Shown: positions 22,151 to 33,838 of the stretch, piece after piece
Numbering within the stretch: position 1 is the stretch's first letter
Layout of the letters: each line of letters opens with the position of its first letter
Assembly: GCA_016647705.1 (NCBI GenBank)
Contig: CM028326.1
Location: 42,904,285 to 42,968,284, forward strand
Length of the DNA: 64,000 bases
Reading direction: 5' to 3'
From: Eucommia ulmoides
Lineage: Eukaryota > Streptophyta > Magnoliopsida > Garryales > Eucommiaceae
Notes under the pieces: model-generated
Seen by the model: only the letters and a program-made list of their open reading frames with translations
The model's database searches: none
What the model was told of the DNA's origin: nothing
Translations under genes and position numbers: made by a program

Positions 22151-24167
22151 TAAACATGTACATTTTACAGTATTATATGGTATAGGTACATACAACAAAA
22201 GCAATAAGGCTTCAACCCGAGGTCACCTAATCTTTTTATGCCAACCAAATCAAACTCTTCTTTAATTAGATATGAGCATATTTTTACCAATTATGTCTAG
22301 CCATATTTAGTTCTGGTGTTGCTTTGGTAAAATATAAAATTAACAGATGAAAACTGAATGTTGAATTTTAATAATAAATAAGCTAATGATATTTGGTTAT
22401 GCATTTAAATTTAAGCACTGAATGTCCGTAAATTCTGCTCCCAAATTTTTGTTCCCATTCTAAAAATTTTGAATTTACTAGTAGAAACATGTTTGGTGAA
22501 CATGTTTATGCTCTCATATATTCTTAAAATTTCGAGATTAATCCTAAATTTTTTGGAATTTTAAGGGGAGAAAAATATTTTTTCCAAAAAAATGTCACTT
22601 ATCCTCACTTAAAAGGGCAACGTCATAAATTCTTAATGAGGTTAAAAGGGCAACGTCATAAATATAGATCTTTTTTATTTTATTTATTTATTTTTATTAA
22701 CTTTTACTCATCATCCATGCCAATAGAAGCACAATGTAGTACTTTACTCTGAGAACTTTATTTAGTTGTGATTAATGTTTATAGAAGTGTTTTTATTTTG
22801 CTCTAATTTGCAAAAATTGATCGCCTAACAGAAATATATGTCTTATCCTTTATATTTAAACTAAAATTTAAAAAAAAAAAAATGAGAGCGAATGTTGTTC
22901 CCAAAAGTATTTCTATTTCCAGAATTATTGAGAACAAAAAACATAATTCGCATCCCCTTTTTTTGGGAGTAGAAATAGGAAAACAGAACGTTAACCAAAG
23001 TCACCTTAATTTTTCCAGTTATACCCTTCACTACTTGAAGATCAATTATTTATGAATATTATAATTTAATAAGATATTAAATTATTTGTAAATGTTAACA
23101 AAAATAGTTTTTGTAGAGCTAATTTATTTATTTATTTATTTTTTTTTTTTATCGAAAAACATATCAATACTTAAATATTCAAGCATAAAATCTTATATGC
23201 TATTTCAAATTGTTAGTGAAAACTATATATATAAAATAAATCTAATTTGGAAATGGAACTAAAATAATAATTGATTTCCATAGAATTGAATTAATTTTCG
23301 CTAGATTTGTAAAATGTTACTAGAGATATTTTTTGCAACGCTGAAGTATAGTTTAGTCATTCACTAATATTAGGATTTCTTGTACTTTTGGAGTGGCTAG
23401 CTATTCTTTCTTTGTTCATATTTTACTTTAACATGAATGAGTTGGATTTAACTTGGGGGATATTTTAGTTATTTTTTTAAAAGTAAAATTGAAGTTAAAT
23501 GTTAGTTTATTAGATATTCAATTTCATTTAAAAATCTTATTATAATATTTAAAATAGAAGACAAACCTTTAAAATAAAATATGACTAATATCTTCAATCT
23601 CCTTACTCTTATTAAATTAATGGTTAAGATCTTCTCTTCCTATTACCAATAATATTAAATAAATAGAAAATAACTTTTAATTCAAATTAATAACATTAAA
23701 AATGCATAGAAAATTGATTACAATTACAATTCTTTATTTGCATAATAAAATAAATTATTTGTTAATTAATAATTTTATTTATCTATTTATTTTTGTGTTT
23801 TTTTTATTATCAATTCAAAATTTCATTTTTTTAAAAATTATATTCATAATATTGGATTTAAAAAAAAAAATCATGCAAATAAAATTATTTTTAATTAATA
23901 ATTGTATTTATTTATTTATTTTTGTTTCATTTTTTTTTTATTAATTTGAACTTTTATTAATTTTTTACAAAAAAAAATAAAAAAAAAATCATAATATTGA
24001 TTTTTTTTTTTAAAAAATAAATAAAGTTTTATTAAAAAAAAAGGATGAATCATGTGGGCTGAAATGATGGGCTCTCAAAGATATTATTTTTCCTAATTAT
24101 CTATTTTAGCATTAATCTTTTCCTAAATGAACATATTGTATCTCATGATTAAAAAAAAAGGGTTCTT
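22151..24167. other. AT-rich stretch without genes
   Basis: Very AT-rich with many T and A runs. It holds a direct repeat of aaaagggcaacgtcataaat (22612 and 22648). No protein-coding or RNA gene is supported. Confidence 0.5.
23750..24010 (+). repeat. Two-unit AT-rich tandem repeat
   Basis: A unit of about 130 bp beginning 'aattatttgttaattaataa' (near 23754) recurs as 'aattatttttaattaataat' (near 23884), each followed by a (TTTA)n run and a T run. Confidence 0.6.
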
Positions 24168-24358
24168 GATAACTTTTACTTAGCTGTATTTTGTCAAATT
24201 AAACATTTTTGCGTTTTTGTCATGTTTTTGGTTGCTTTTGTATATTACATAGTGTGATATCAAGTAGAAATTCATTCCCTTCAAACCTGAGTTTAAATTT
24301 TATTTGAACTTATATTTGATTCGCCATTGATTGGGCGGGACAAAATGTAGTGTCTACA
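24168..24358 (-). repeat. Ogre-like LTR fragment (start of LTR)
   Basis: Minus-strand start TGTAGACACTACATTTTGTC at 24358, a typical opening of plant Tat/Ogre-lineage LTRs. It matches 53690-53874. Confidence 0.7.
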
Positions 24359-24770
24359 GAACCAATGAGTGGTAGGTTTGTCTAGAAATTGTTGGAAGAG
24401 TTGAATGGCTAATGCCTTATTGTGGATATATGCCCCCATCTCATTTTTGTATCGTTGGATAGTCCAGTCTTGACACCCTGATCCGTACTGCTTCGTGAAT
24501 GTGGCAGTGATAAAGTTGTCAGGGAACTTTACTGGAGATATAGAAGATAGGTCAAGATATCGGGCATTGGTTCCAGATTCTGCCTTATTTACTTCCTAGA
24601 GTTCCTTTTTCATGCTCAATAGTTTTTCTGTCAGTAGGGATGTTTTTTGAAATTATTCATTCAACTCTCTTTTCAGTCACAATCAGAGTGACTTGTGGCT
24701 GAGGTTCAACAGGGATTGAGTTTCTGGTAAATATTATACTATACTATACTATACTATTCTCGGCAGCGAC
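24359..24770 (-). pseudogene. Possible gag remnant of an Ogre-like element
   Basis: One minus frame reads ITATFTKQYGSGCQDWTIQR, then YKNEMGAYIHNKALAIQLFQ and QFLDKPTTHWF. This has the look of a retroelement capsid segment (a Y..M..Y.H...L.I..FQ..L pattern). Many stops lie around it. The call is tentative. Confidence 0.35.
24735..24757. repeat. (ATACT)n microsatellite
   Basis: Four to five copies of tatac. Confidence 0.85.
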
Positions 24771-24834
24771 AATCCAATAGGATACAGAAATATAAGTATG
24801 CAATCTATATGAAATCTAAATAGTTTTGTTATTT

Positions 24835-27504
24835 TTAAGAGACCGAACATTATATAGGTTGCCTACATATCCTTGTTTTCACAAAGAATTATGTCGATAT
24901 GTAGTTCCAGCATGCAAAACTAAACTAAATTATTTGGATATGTAACTGAACCCGCACGTGGGTTGCCTACATATCTCGGATTAATGCGAATCAGGTCTTT
25001 ACGTATTTCGTTTGTGTTTGGTGAAAAAGATATGGTTTGTTTATTAAAGGTGATCGAACCCTTACATGGGTTGCCTACGTACTTTGGGGGGTAACCAAAG
25101 ATCAGGTCATCACGTAGTTCATTCATTTAAGTTGAAAGCCGGGTTAGTTTTAGTTGATTTTATTTAATTATTAGTTAGCTTTAGTTGTGAACAACATGAA
25201 TCACAACATGATATGGGCATGACCTCTTTAGTTAGTGTTAGTGTGTGAGTTTGTTAGTGGAAATTGATAAGAAATACCATATATTTATGCTACTCCTTCT
25301 CATAACTAAGAAAAATGGGAAGGTTTCAGAAAGCAAATCACACATATCCTCGAAGGAATAGAGGCCCTCCCTTGATCCCAAGTTTTTAGCCACAAGGGTC
25401 TATTGGTGTAGTATGTGTTTGTCTATATATATATATGTGGGTGCCAGTCCTCAAGCCTATCAAGTTGTGATCTTGATGTTTAGCAGAAAGTAAATCCAGT
25501 TATTAATAGTTATATGGTTAGATTAACAGTTAGTAAAGAGTCGGTTTAAAGTATTCTTGAGAGAATCATTTAGACTATGCACAACTCATGGTGTGATAGA
25601 TGTTTTGTTTGGATTTTACATGTTCTTAACATGTTCTCAGATGATTTGGGTCCTTACATGTTCTTAACATGTTCTCAGATGTTCTTGATGTTTTTGAAAT
25701 AGTTTTGTATGATTTGGACATAGTTTGGTGATTATAGCAATAATTAAATGTTACTTGGTTGATTATGGGTTTATGAGTTATATAATTGAAATTAAAGTGT
25801 GTGAACTACATGATTATGATATGTACAAGTATAATATATGAAATTTAAGACAAGATCAAGGAATCTTAAGGCACATGGCTAGTTTAGGGGAGTGATCTTT
25901 CCTTAAATAAGAACCTTTTTATCCTTCATGATCTTCTTGGTTGGAACTCGATCGATCACCGTTGATCTCTTGAGTTCTTCTCCAAGAACCTTAATAACAC
26001 GCTACTTAGGAGAAATAGTCTTCCTTAAGTGGTTATCTCCCTTTACTCCTTACTCTAATTAGCTTGGCTTTGATCGATCACTGTCTTCCTCTTGAGTTCT
26101 TTCTTCGAGAATCTCAGGAACACCCTCTGGGACCAGATCTCAATAGAACAATGGCTTGAGTTTTAGAGAGAGAATCCTAGCACTTGATACTTGGCTTGAG
26201 TTTTAGAGAGAGAAGCTAGGACTTCATGTCTTGTAAAAAATAAAAGTAGAGGCCTCTTATTTATAAGGCCAAGGGCCTACGCATTTATTAATGCCCTTGC
26301 CACATTAGTCTCTTCCTTAGGGACTCTTTGGCCTAAGGGACATGTTATATTGATTTCATTTTGATTTTCTTTAGACAAATTTGGAGTGCAAGGCAAGATC
26401 TCAAAGATTTGGTAATGATTACCAAATCTTTCCCTAGATTTGGTAATGATTGGTCATCATTATCAATCATTACACTTACTCAAATCCTATTGTTTGCACA
26501 TGGGTGCATTAATATTTTGATGTGACACTTCTGGTTTGGTTTAGGGGCTAAGTACCGGCTAGTTTTACTATTCTGATTTACTTGCCAGTAATGCTTTCAT
26601 GGTGCATTGAACATGGTCTCAGTGATTCAATTGGCATGGAATGTACTATTAGGATTCATTACTTTGTGAGAACACATTCGTTTGGTCTCGGAGCCAGTTA
26701 GGTTAGTTTGCCTCGTAACTAACTGTTGGATTTCAAGGTTTCTAGTTAACCTTAAGATATTTTTAGAAAATATCAAAATTCAACGCACCCACCCATTCCA
26801 TGTAATCCTTAAGAATTTAATTCTTAATGATATGTGTATTTAATTATCATTAAATGGATGGGTTAGGTGGCAAATCGAATTGGATAACGGGTAGTCACAT
26901 TTCAAGGTTTTCAGTTAATTGATAAAAATATCTTGAAACCTTTAATGTGTCCTATCTATGTCATCCAAAGAACTTAATTCTTATTGGTATAGGAATTTAA
27001 TTCACATTAAATTCCTAAATTAAGTGGCAAACCGAATCCTTTTAGTTTCGATAACGGTTGGTTACCTCCTAAGTGTCTTGGTTTCCTTCCTTAGATATTT
27101 GTGTAGAGAATATATAGGGTTTATTTGGTCATTTCAAGGATAATTTGTGGGCCTCTAAATGATGGTTAGGCCCTTCATTCAATGGGCCTAGGGTGGTTTG
27201 TCAGGATAACTTGAATTTGGTGTAATTCCAAATCAAACCCAAGTGCTTAATCACCTCGGTGATTTAGGGCTTGTTATGACCTTTCCAAGCCTTGATCAAG
27301 GTTTCTTAGATTATTTCTAGATGGTATTAGATATAATGTACATAGATGAAATATTTTTTTTTATTTATTTATTTTTATTTTTTTGTGTTAAACCGACAAA
27401 ATTTAGTGATAGTAAATATTTCAGGGTCAAGGTAGGTAACAAAGATAATTGTTCAAAATATCCTAAAATAAAAGGCCAGTGAATAATTGTTATTCATACT
27501 TAAC
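24835..27504 (-). mobile_element. Ogre-like LTR, most of its body
   Basis: Matches 51890-53600 of the better-preserved LTR: repeated phrases of the type 'ggttgcctacatatc' with 'gatcaggtc', a stretch ending 'gcacggggcctatgc'-like near 26280, and tttggtaatgattaccaaat at 26409. It is cut at 27504 by the Athila-type pair, and the first 0.3 kb of the LTR is missing at that end. The short open frame at 24920-25126 is a by-product of these repeats. A 30-bp tandem duplication (tacatgttcttaacatgttctcagatg) lies at 25616-25682. Confidence 0.65.
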
Positions 27505-29043
27505 TGATTTGTACAAAAACAAATAAAATCTAATTAAAACATAATAAAACAGAATAAAAATACACGAAAACTACCAAAAGCGGCTTGGGAATATATAGAC
27601 AAATTACCCCTATCAAATACCCTCAAACTTAGAATTTTGCTAGTCCTTGAGAAAAATACCCACACAATACGAGAAAATACAACAACTAATTACGAAATTA
27701 AAAACTAAAAACGAAAAATACTAAAAATAATAATGTGCAAGTTTTGAATATCATCTACCTGCCAAACGATTTTCCCTCATCGGCCCCCAATCCTATCAAG
27801 TTCAAGATTAAAACACACCATGTGGTGTTCTAGAATTTCAACATTCAATAATAGTAAGCGCCATTCTAGATCCTTTCAAATTGTGTGCGGTAAAACTCAA
27901 TTATACAACTATCCATCGATCAGATTAGAATATCCACCAAATAAACTCATGACTAAAACCAAAAGGTATAGGGAATCCATAAGTCTAACTGGGTTCTATT
28001 CTCCACTAATGTAGGCTAAGAAATTCAGAAATATTAGTAGGACTTGGTTCGGTTTTGGAAAATGGCCAAGGGTATATCGGAAATAGAAAACAGGTTAACG
28101 TCGTTAACTTGACAATACCCGAGGCACATGCTTGGCACTCAATCACTCTCGAACGCCCAAAGATCAGGTCGAAACAACCCTGAACATACATTTAAAAACT
28201 TTGTACTCATTTGTCAAAGAAACTAGAATAAAACGATATTTACTTATGTCTTTTTTTTTTCCCCATAAACCATACCCCCAAGCTTATTCAAGTATTACAA
28301 TTTCACGGGTTTAGTTAAAATGAAAGAAAAATGATAAGTGAGTACTCAAATACCGAACCAATGAAAAGTTCGCCCTAAACCCAACCACTCTCTTCAAGTA
28401 GCATGACAAATTGTGCCTACGGCTCAGCGATATAGGTTTAGAAAGAAGTTTTATCGACCAGGGTATTTGTTATGTGTTTAGAATTGAAACTGTTTTTCGG
28501 TTTCGACAGGGTAACGAGGGATAAACATATAACATGGTAGGCTTAAAAGGCTCAAGCGATCAAAATGAATGCCTAAATCATATCTCCTGAACTCTTCGCC
28601 TAGGATTTCGCCTCGAAATTCCTCTAAATCTGGTTTTAAAATCCCTATTGTCATAACTTGGCTAACGGATAATTGTTTTCAAATCGATTGGATAGTTATA
28701 TATTGAGTTTACGTGATCGTGAAAGTAGGATCTACAATAACTTTAACTAAAATGATACGTTAAGCACACAGAACACACATGAATGAGCTTTACGCTTGAC
28801 CTCAATAAACAATTAGGGGATAGACTTATCATCGGGTAATGGCCTAGATAAAGTACAAAACTTTGCACAAAACAACAACTAACCTAAACAAACATGCATA
28901 CAATAAAAACAATACAACATAATTAACAACATAATAACATCCTAAACATAATAAACGTCACCCCTGAACTTTAAACAGGCAATGCCCACAATGACCCATT
29001 AGCGATCCTAATGAAAGCATAAAGCATTATAATGAAGACCCCC

Positions 29044-29057
29044 GGGGGGGGGGGGGG
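29044..29057. repeat. G14 homopolymer
   Basis: gacccccggggggggggggg: a C5 run directly followed by at least 14 G residues, unusual in this AT-rich window. It may also be a sequencing-sensitive site. Confidence 0.8.
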
Positions 29058-29166
29058 TTAGAATACGTACCTGGGAGGCGAGAGAATCTTGCCTCCGAAT
29101 CAAGTTAGCAGTGATAGATCTAATTTATTTTTGAAACCTTGGGTTGCCTCCCAAGAAGCGCTTAAT

Positions 29167-30615
29167 TCAAGGTCTTTGGCTTGACATGGAGAAGGGCTCG
29201 TCAAAGAGTGGCTTCCGCCCGTAGTATGTGTCGTACAACACTACATACAGGTCTTGATTCAGAACGCCCTCAAGACTGGCAAGATATTGCAATGTATGGC
29301 TCGATCTTTCAACTTGACTTAGCTCCGGATTTTGTGCTTGGGGAGCTTGAATGTACTGAGCTGGAAACGGGTTAGGATAGGTGAGCCACATTGGATCCAC
29401 GTAGATGTGATTGTCATGGCTCGGGGGTGGCATCACCAATTGGAATTCAAATGATGAAAAATCACAACTATTAACAAGTGATTTTTCATCTCCAATCCAC
29501 ATTTGGGTTGTAGAATCTTCATGATCGTCTTCGATCTCACCTAAGTACCTTCCACTTGCTTTCAGTTGCTCATGATGGATTTCACATTTAGATGTGATTT
29601 GTTCACCTCTTAGTTCCATCACGTCTGACTCGGCCTCAACAAAGTAGATAAGGTGGCGTTTGGTTAGTGTTCCCACTATTCTGAACCCAACTGAAATGAG
29701 TTGGGTTGAGTTGAATTGGGTTGAGAATTTTGGAAACAGAATTGCGTTTGGTAACGACAATTTTTATTTTGTGCTGAGAACAGAATGTGTTTGGTAACGA
29801 TTTTATCCTAAAACTAATTTTTTTTTTTGAATTCTTTTTGTGTTTGGCGGCGGATGGCGGCGGCTGCGGCGGCGGTGGCGACGACGACAGCGACAGTGGC
29901 TAGACGGCCGAACGCTGGGGTGGCGATGGCGGTGGTGGTCGGCGGCGATAGACGGACGGCGACGCACTGTGTCCAGTGACGGTCACCGGGAGTGGCCGGC
30001 GATGGTCGCCGGCCAGCGGTGGCAGATGACGACGGTGGACGGTGACCAACGGCGGTGGACAGCGGTGGGTGGTCGTCGGACGGTGGCTGGAGTTGAGAAC
30101 TTTGGGTTGATTTTTTGGACAAAAAAAAAAACAAGTTTTTTTTGTTTCTCATTTCCTTAACATTTTGAGAATCAATTGCTATTTTTTGGGTTGGGTTGGG
30201 TTGAGTTTTGTATTTTCCAAACGCGTTCCCAAAAATCAAACTCAGAATTTTTGGGTTAGGTTGGGTTGGGTTTGGTTGGGAACACTAACCAGACGGGCCT
30301 AAGCTGACCAATTTGTATCTGTAGAGACGTTACGGTCGTATCGATGTCGGCGCAGACTATCTCAATATAATCAAGACGATCCTTGTGCTCGTTGAGCCGA
30401 TCATGTGTTTTCCTCAAGAATATCTGAGTCTCTCCCATAACGGTAGAAAGTATTTCCTCGAAGGCGGGGGAAGACTCCACATCTTGAATCAGAGTGTCAA
30501 TCCATGGCGTCGAAGTATTGGAATAATCCCCCAAGCTTTGGTGACTTGGTGAATAATTCCAACTTTGATAATCAAATGCCGCCAATTCCTCCAACGACCA
30601 AATGGCTTTATCCAC
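29167..30615 (-). pseudogene. Gag-like protein of non-autonomous Athila-type element, split by a MITE
   Basis: Two minus pieces (30615-30300 and 29651-29167) join in sense when the MITE is left out. The first reads AIWSLEELAAFDYQSWNYSP, then LNEHKDRLDYIEIVCADIDT (coiled-coil-like); the second has VMPPPSHDNHIYVDPMWLTY, then YLASLEGVLNQDLYVVLYDT and YYGRKPLFDEPFSMSSQRP with a stop next to the conserved ggttgcctcccaagaagcgc block. The same order is present in the plus copy at 32672-33514. No zinc knuckle, protease or polymerase is visible. The protein is not a textbook gag domain, so the name reflects its place after the primer-binding site. It would have to rely on proteins from other elements for movement. 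Confidence 0.6.
29652..30299. mobile_element. PIF/Harbinger (Tourist-like) MITE
   Basis: Terminal repeats GGTGGCGTTTGGTTAGTGTT (left) and GGCCCGTCTGGTTAGTGTTC (right, minus strand), flanked by TAA on both sides (29649-29651, 30300-30302), as in PIF/Harbinger elements. Subterminal regions repeat 'gggttgggttgag'. The core 29845-30090 is GC-rich with GGC/GAC triplet repeats (cggcggcggtggcgacgacg type). Frames through it are repeat artefacts, not a transposase. Length 648 bp. Confidence 0.8.
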
Positions 30616-30945
30616 AGTTAGGTCGTAGAATCAGAGGTACCGTTTCCTCCTTCCACCTATGTTCTAGTTGCGGCTTGTAACCCGTCGAGAAAATTCAGAA
30701 GTTGACACTCCTTCGGGAAACCATGATTCGAGAACCGGAATAGCAGCTCGTTGTAATGATTCCAAGCACAATAAAATGACTCAGAATCTTGTTGAAAGAA
30801 TTGCAAAAGTACCTGTTGATCTAACATCTCCAAGTACCTTACAGGAAAAATAAAAACAAAACTACAAACAAAAAATTATGCACAAAAGAAATGCCTAAAT
30901 TAAAATCAGGTCATTTACTCACAATATCAACAATAATCTAAAACA

Positions 30946-30972
30946 CAATCCCTGACAACGATGCCAAAAACT
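30946..30972 (-). other. Primer-binding site, Athila/Tat type
   Basis: Minus strand AGTTTTTGGCATCGTTGTCA followed by GGGATTG, a decayed form of the TTTTTGGCGCCGTTGCCGGGGA site typical of the Athila/Tat lineages. It lies directly after the LTR end CCA. Confidence 0.75.
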
Positions 30973-31476
30973 TGGTAGTGCGTAGATACACCGCTACTTT
31001 CACCGCAAGTGTACGGGTAAAGTTTTAGTATAGTTTGGAAGAGTAGGGGTTGTCTTATCCACAGGGTTTGGTTGAGATTATTGATAGGTGTGATTTACCT
31101 ATCTATTTCTGAACCAAACATTGTTAGTTTTTTAATATGTTTTATTACGTTTTAATACGTTTTTATGTATTTTTGTGTAAATCAGGTGTGTAGGGGTGAA
31201 AAAGCATGAAAACGGATCATAAACAATCAAATCGGATAAAGAACGGTGAAAAAACAAGCATATAGGCAAAACTCTGAAACTAGCCCACCGCTACGGCGGT
31301 CAATATGCAGAGAGGGCCTAATTCTTACTGGAAGCTCACCGTCGAGGCGGTGAAACAACAGCAAGGCTCTGATCCCACCGCCGAGTCCATTGCTTAGGCC
31401 GTGGCTTAATCGACAAACCTACCGCTGCGGCGATCACTCTGCACAGCTGTTAGATATTTTTTAGATATTTTGCTCC

Positions 31477-31486
31477 CTATTTAAGC
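31477..31486 (+). promoter_or_regulatory. TATA box of Athila-type LTR (plus copy)
   Basis: ctatttaagc, preceded by two agatattt words and the palindrome cluster. The same order is found in all better-preserved LTRs of the family. Confidence 0.55.
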
Positions 31487-32671
31487 CTCTGTCCTCTCTT
31501 CATTTCTCATCCCGCGGCCATAGGAGACCTCTAAGGGTTCTTAATTTTTGGAGAGTGTTTTGGGGTGTGCTTAAGCAAATTCGAAGGAGAAGAACACTTT
31601 GCGAAGAAGGAGAAACGATCGTTGGATGGTTTTAGTGGCAAATCTTAGGACTACGACTAAGTTTTCTTTGTTTCTTCTTTATTTTCTTAACTTTGGTAGG
31701 TTGTTGAGCATGTTTAGCTCGGTTTTCATTGTATAAATGGTTATGGTCATGAGCTAAACGAATTTTGTTTAGGGATTAATAGTATTTATGAAATCGTTGT
31801 TTGTTTGAGTTTGTGTTTCGTTAATGGTTGTTCTTCATTATTTTGATTGTGTTTACCGTTATTCTTTGATATTATACTTGTTTAGATAGTTAGAGAATAC
31901 GGGGTTTGATACAGGGGGGATGTAACCCCAAATTCGGACTAGGGTAAACACAACGCGACGATCTAATAACCCAGGAGTGAGTTAGAAAATGTGCAATCAA
32001 TGACGTTATGGAAAGACTCATGTGACCTAGTGTCATTAAGACGTTGATGGAGATTTATTCGTTGACGCGAAGTCGCATATTCACTCGTTTTACACTCGGG
32101 AGAGGTGGAGAGTGAGTTTACGATATAGAGATTGTCGGATAGGTCGAACGCCGTTATTGTAAACTAAATATAATATTAGTATAGTGAGATTAATTAACTT
32201 AGTATTAGTATTTATTAATTATAAACTCAATTTATGTCGCCTAGATAAAATTAGGTTATGACAATCACGGTACTCGATAATAATCTCAACTAATTCTTGT
32301 GAATATGACAATCCTTACTCTTTCCCATCTATACTAAAACTTGACCCGTACACTTGCGGTGAAAGTGGCAACGTAATATTCCGCCACCAAGTTTTTGTCG
32401 TCATTGCCGGGGATTGTGTTTTAGATTATTGTCGATATTGTGAGTAAATGACTAGATTTTAATTTAGGCATTTCTTTTTTGTATAATTTTTCTTTGTAGT
32501 TTTTGTTTTTGTTTTCCTACAGGGTGCTTGAAGATGTTAGATCAACAGGTACTCTTGTATTTCTTTCAATGGGATTCCGAGGCGTTTTATAGTGCTTAGG
32601 ATCGATACAAGGATTTTCTATTTCGATTTCCAAACCATGGTTTCCCGAGGGAGTGTCAACTTCTGAACTTC

Positions 32672-33514
32672 TTGGATGGGTTATTAGCCGCAACCAGAAA
32701 TTGGGTTGAAAGAGGAAACGGTACCACCTTTGTCGACCGATTATTCGCGGACGAAGCCTATCAATTTTTGGAAGACATGGCCGAGTTAGATTTTCAATAT
32801 TGGAATCATTCACCAAGTTATCAAAACTTGGGCGATAGTTTCAACCTTTCAGCGCCATGGATTGACACACCGAGGAAATATGTTGAGTCTTTCCCTACCC
32901 TGGAGGAAATATTTACTGATTTTATTGGGAAAACACAAGCATTTTGGAAGGAAACAAATGATCAGATCAATGAGCACGAGGATCGTCTTGATTTTATTGA
33001 GACGGTCTGTGCCGACATTGATATGATCGTAAAGTCTCTTTAGACACAATTTGGTCAACTAATTTGCTTAATTGAGGCCGAGTCAGAGATGGTGGCACTG
33101 AGAGATAAACAAGCCACATTTGATTGTGAAAGCCACTATGAGGAACCGAAAACAAGATGAAGGAGCTTGGGAGGGTTCAAATATGAATTATCCGATTGAG
33201 CTGGAAACCCAAGATTGGATCAACGATTGTGATTCTTCACTCACGGAGATCCAAATTTTGATTCTACCACTGATCTCAGATGATCATATTTGAATCTGAT
33301 GTGGCTCACTTATTCTTCACCGCCTTTAGTAACGTCCTTTCATGCCCACCAAGTACATAAGCTGGTGAGGGGTGTCATTGAAAGATTGAGCCATCCAGAC
33401 CAATATCTCGCCAAGCTTGAGGGCATTTTGAACCAAGACCTATACGTAGTGTTGTATGTCACTTACTACAGGCGAAAGCCGCAATTTGACGAGCACTTCG
33501 GTGTGTCAGGCTGA
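32672..33514 (+). pseudogene. Gag-like protein of the plus Athila-type copy, broken
   Basis: The first piece (32672-33043) reads FLEDMAELDFQYWNHSPSYQ, then APWIDTPRKYVESFPTLEEI and INEHEDRLDFIETVCADIDM. After a TAG at 33041 and several more stops the frame recovers at 33290 with MWLTYSSPP, then YLAKLEGILNQDLYVVLYVT and YYRRKPQFDEHFGVSG. It is clearly the same protein as 29167-30615, without the MITE. Similar amino acids despite DNA change between the copies suggest it was once under selection, though I could not count substitutions. Confidence 0.6.
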
Positions 33515-33838
33515 CAACCATAAACCAAGCGCTTCTTGGGAGGCAACCTAAGGAAAAAATAAGTAAAATTCGTCACGACCGACTTGATTTGGAGGCGAGA
33601 TTCTCTCACCTCCCAAGTACGTGTTCTAAACCCCCATTTTCATTATAATATTTTATGATTTCATTGGGATCGCTGATGGGTTGTTGAGGACATTTTTTTT
33701 TTTAAGTTCGGAAGTGATGTGTAGTATAGTAGTATTGTTAGTATATGTTGTTTTATTTTAATTGTATGCATATTTGTTTAGTTTAGTTTAGTTGTATGCA
33801 TGTTTGTTTAGTCTAGTAATATAAATCAGTATTTGGTG

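Larger units (their letters stand above)
27505..31081 (-). mobile_element. Non-autonomous Athila-type element, minus copy of a head-to-head pair
   Basis: Order on the minus strand: 5' LTR remnant (31081-30973), primer-binding site (30972-30946, tttttggcatcgttgtcagg), a gag-like frame (30615-29167, split by a MITE), about 1.5 kb without frames, a polypurine tract (27632-27616), and a 110-bp 3' LTR remnant (27615-27505). Both LTRs are truncated, so no duplication can be checked. The non-coding part shares long blocks with 43078-44620 in another element, including 'tttgctagtccttgag' and 'agcgcttaattcaagg'-like text next to ggttgcctcccaagaagcgc. Confidence 0.75.
31082..33838 (+). mobile_element. 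Athila-type element, plus copy of a head-to-head pair
   Basis: 5' LTR 31082-32389 (TGATAGGTGTGATTTACC ... CCGCCACCA, about 1.3 kb), primer-binding site 32396-32415 (tgtcgtcattgccggggatt), gag-like frame 32672-33514, the block aagcgcttcttgggaggcaa at 33519-33538, and sequence equal to the reverse complement of 28870-29160 up to about 33815. There is no 3' LTR. It abuts the minus element at 31081/31082 with no spacer. LTR TATA box at 31477-31486, palindrome cluster at 31285-31440. Confidence 0.8.

Noticed and set aside
22430-22990. Possible MITE with ends near 'tttggtta' and 'taaccaaag'
   Set aside because: Inverted similarity is too weak and no target duplication was seen.
29840-30160. Arg/Gly/Trp-rich and Pro/Ala/Thr-rich frames in a GC-rich island
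   Set aside because: Both strands are open because of triplet repeats in the core of a MITE; no codon signal specific to one strand.
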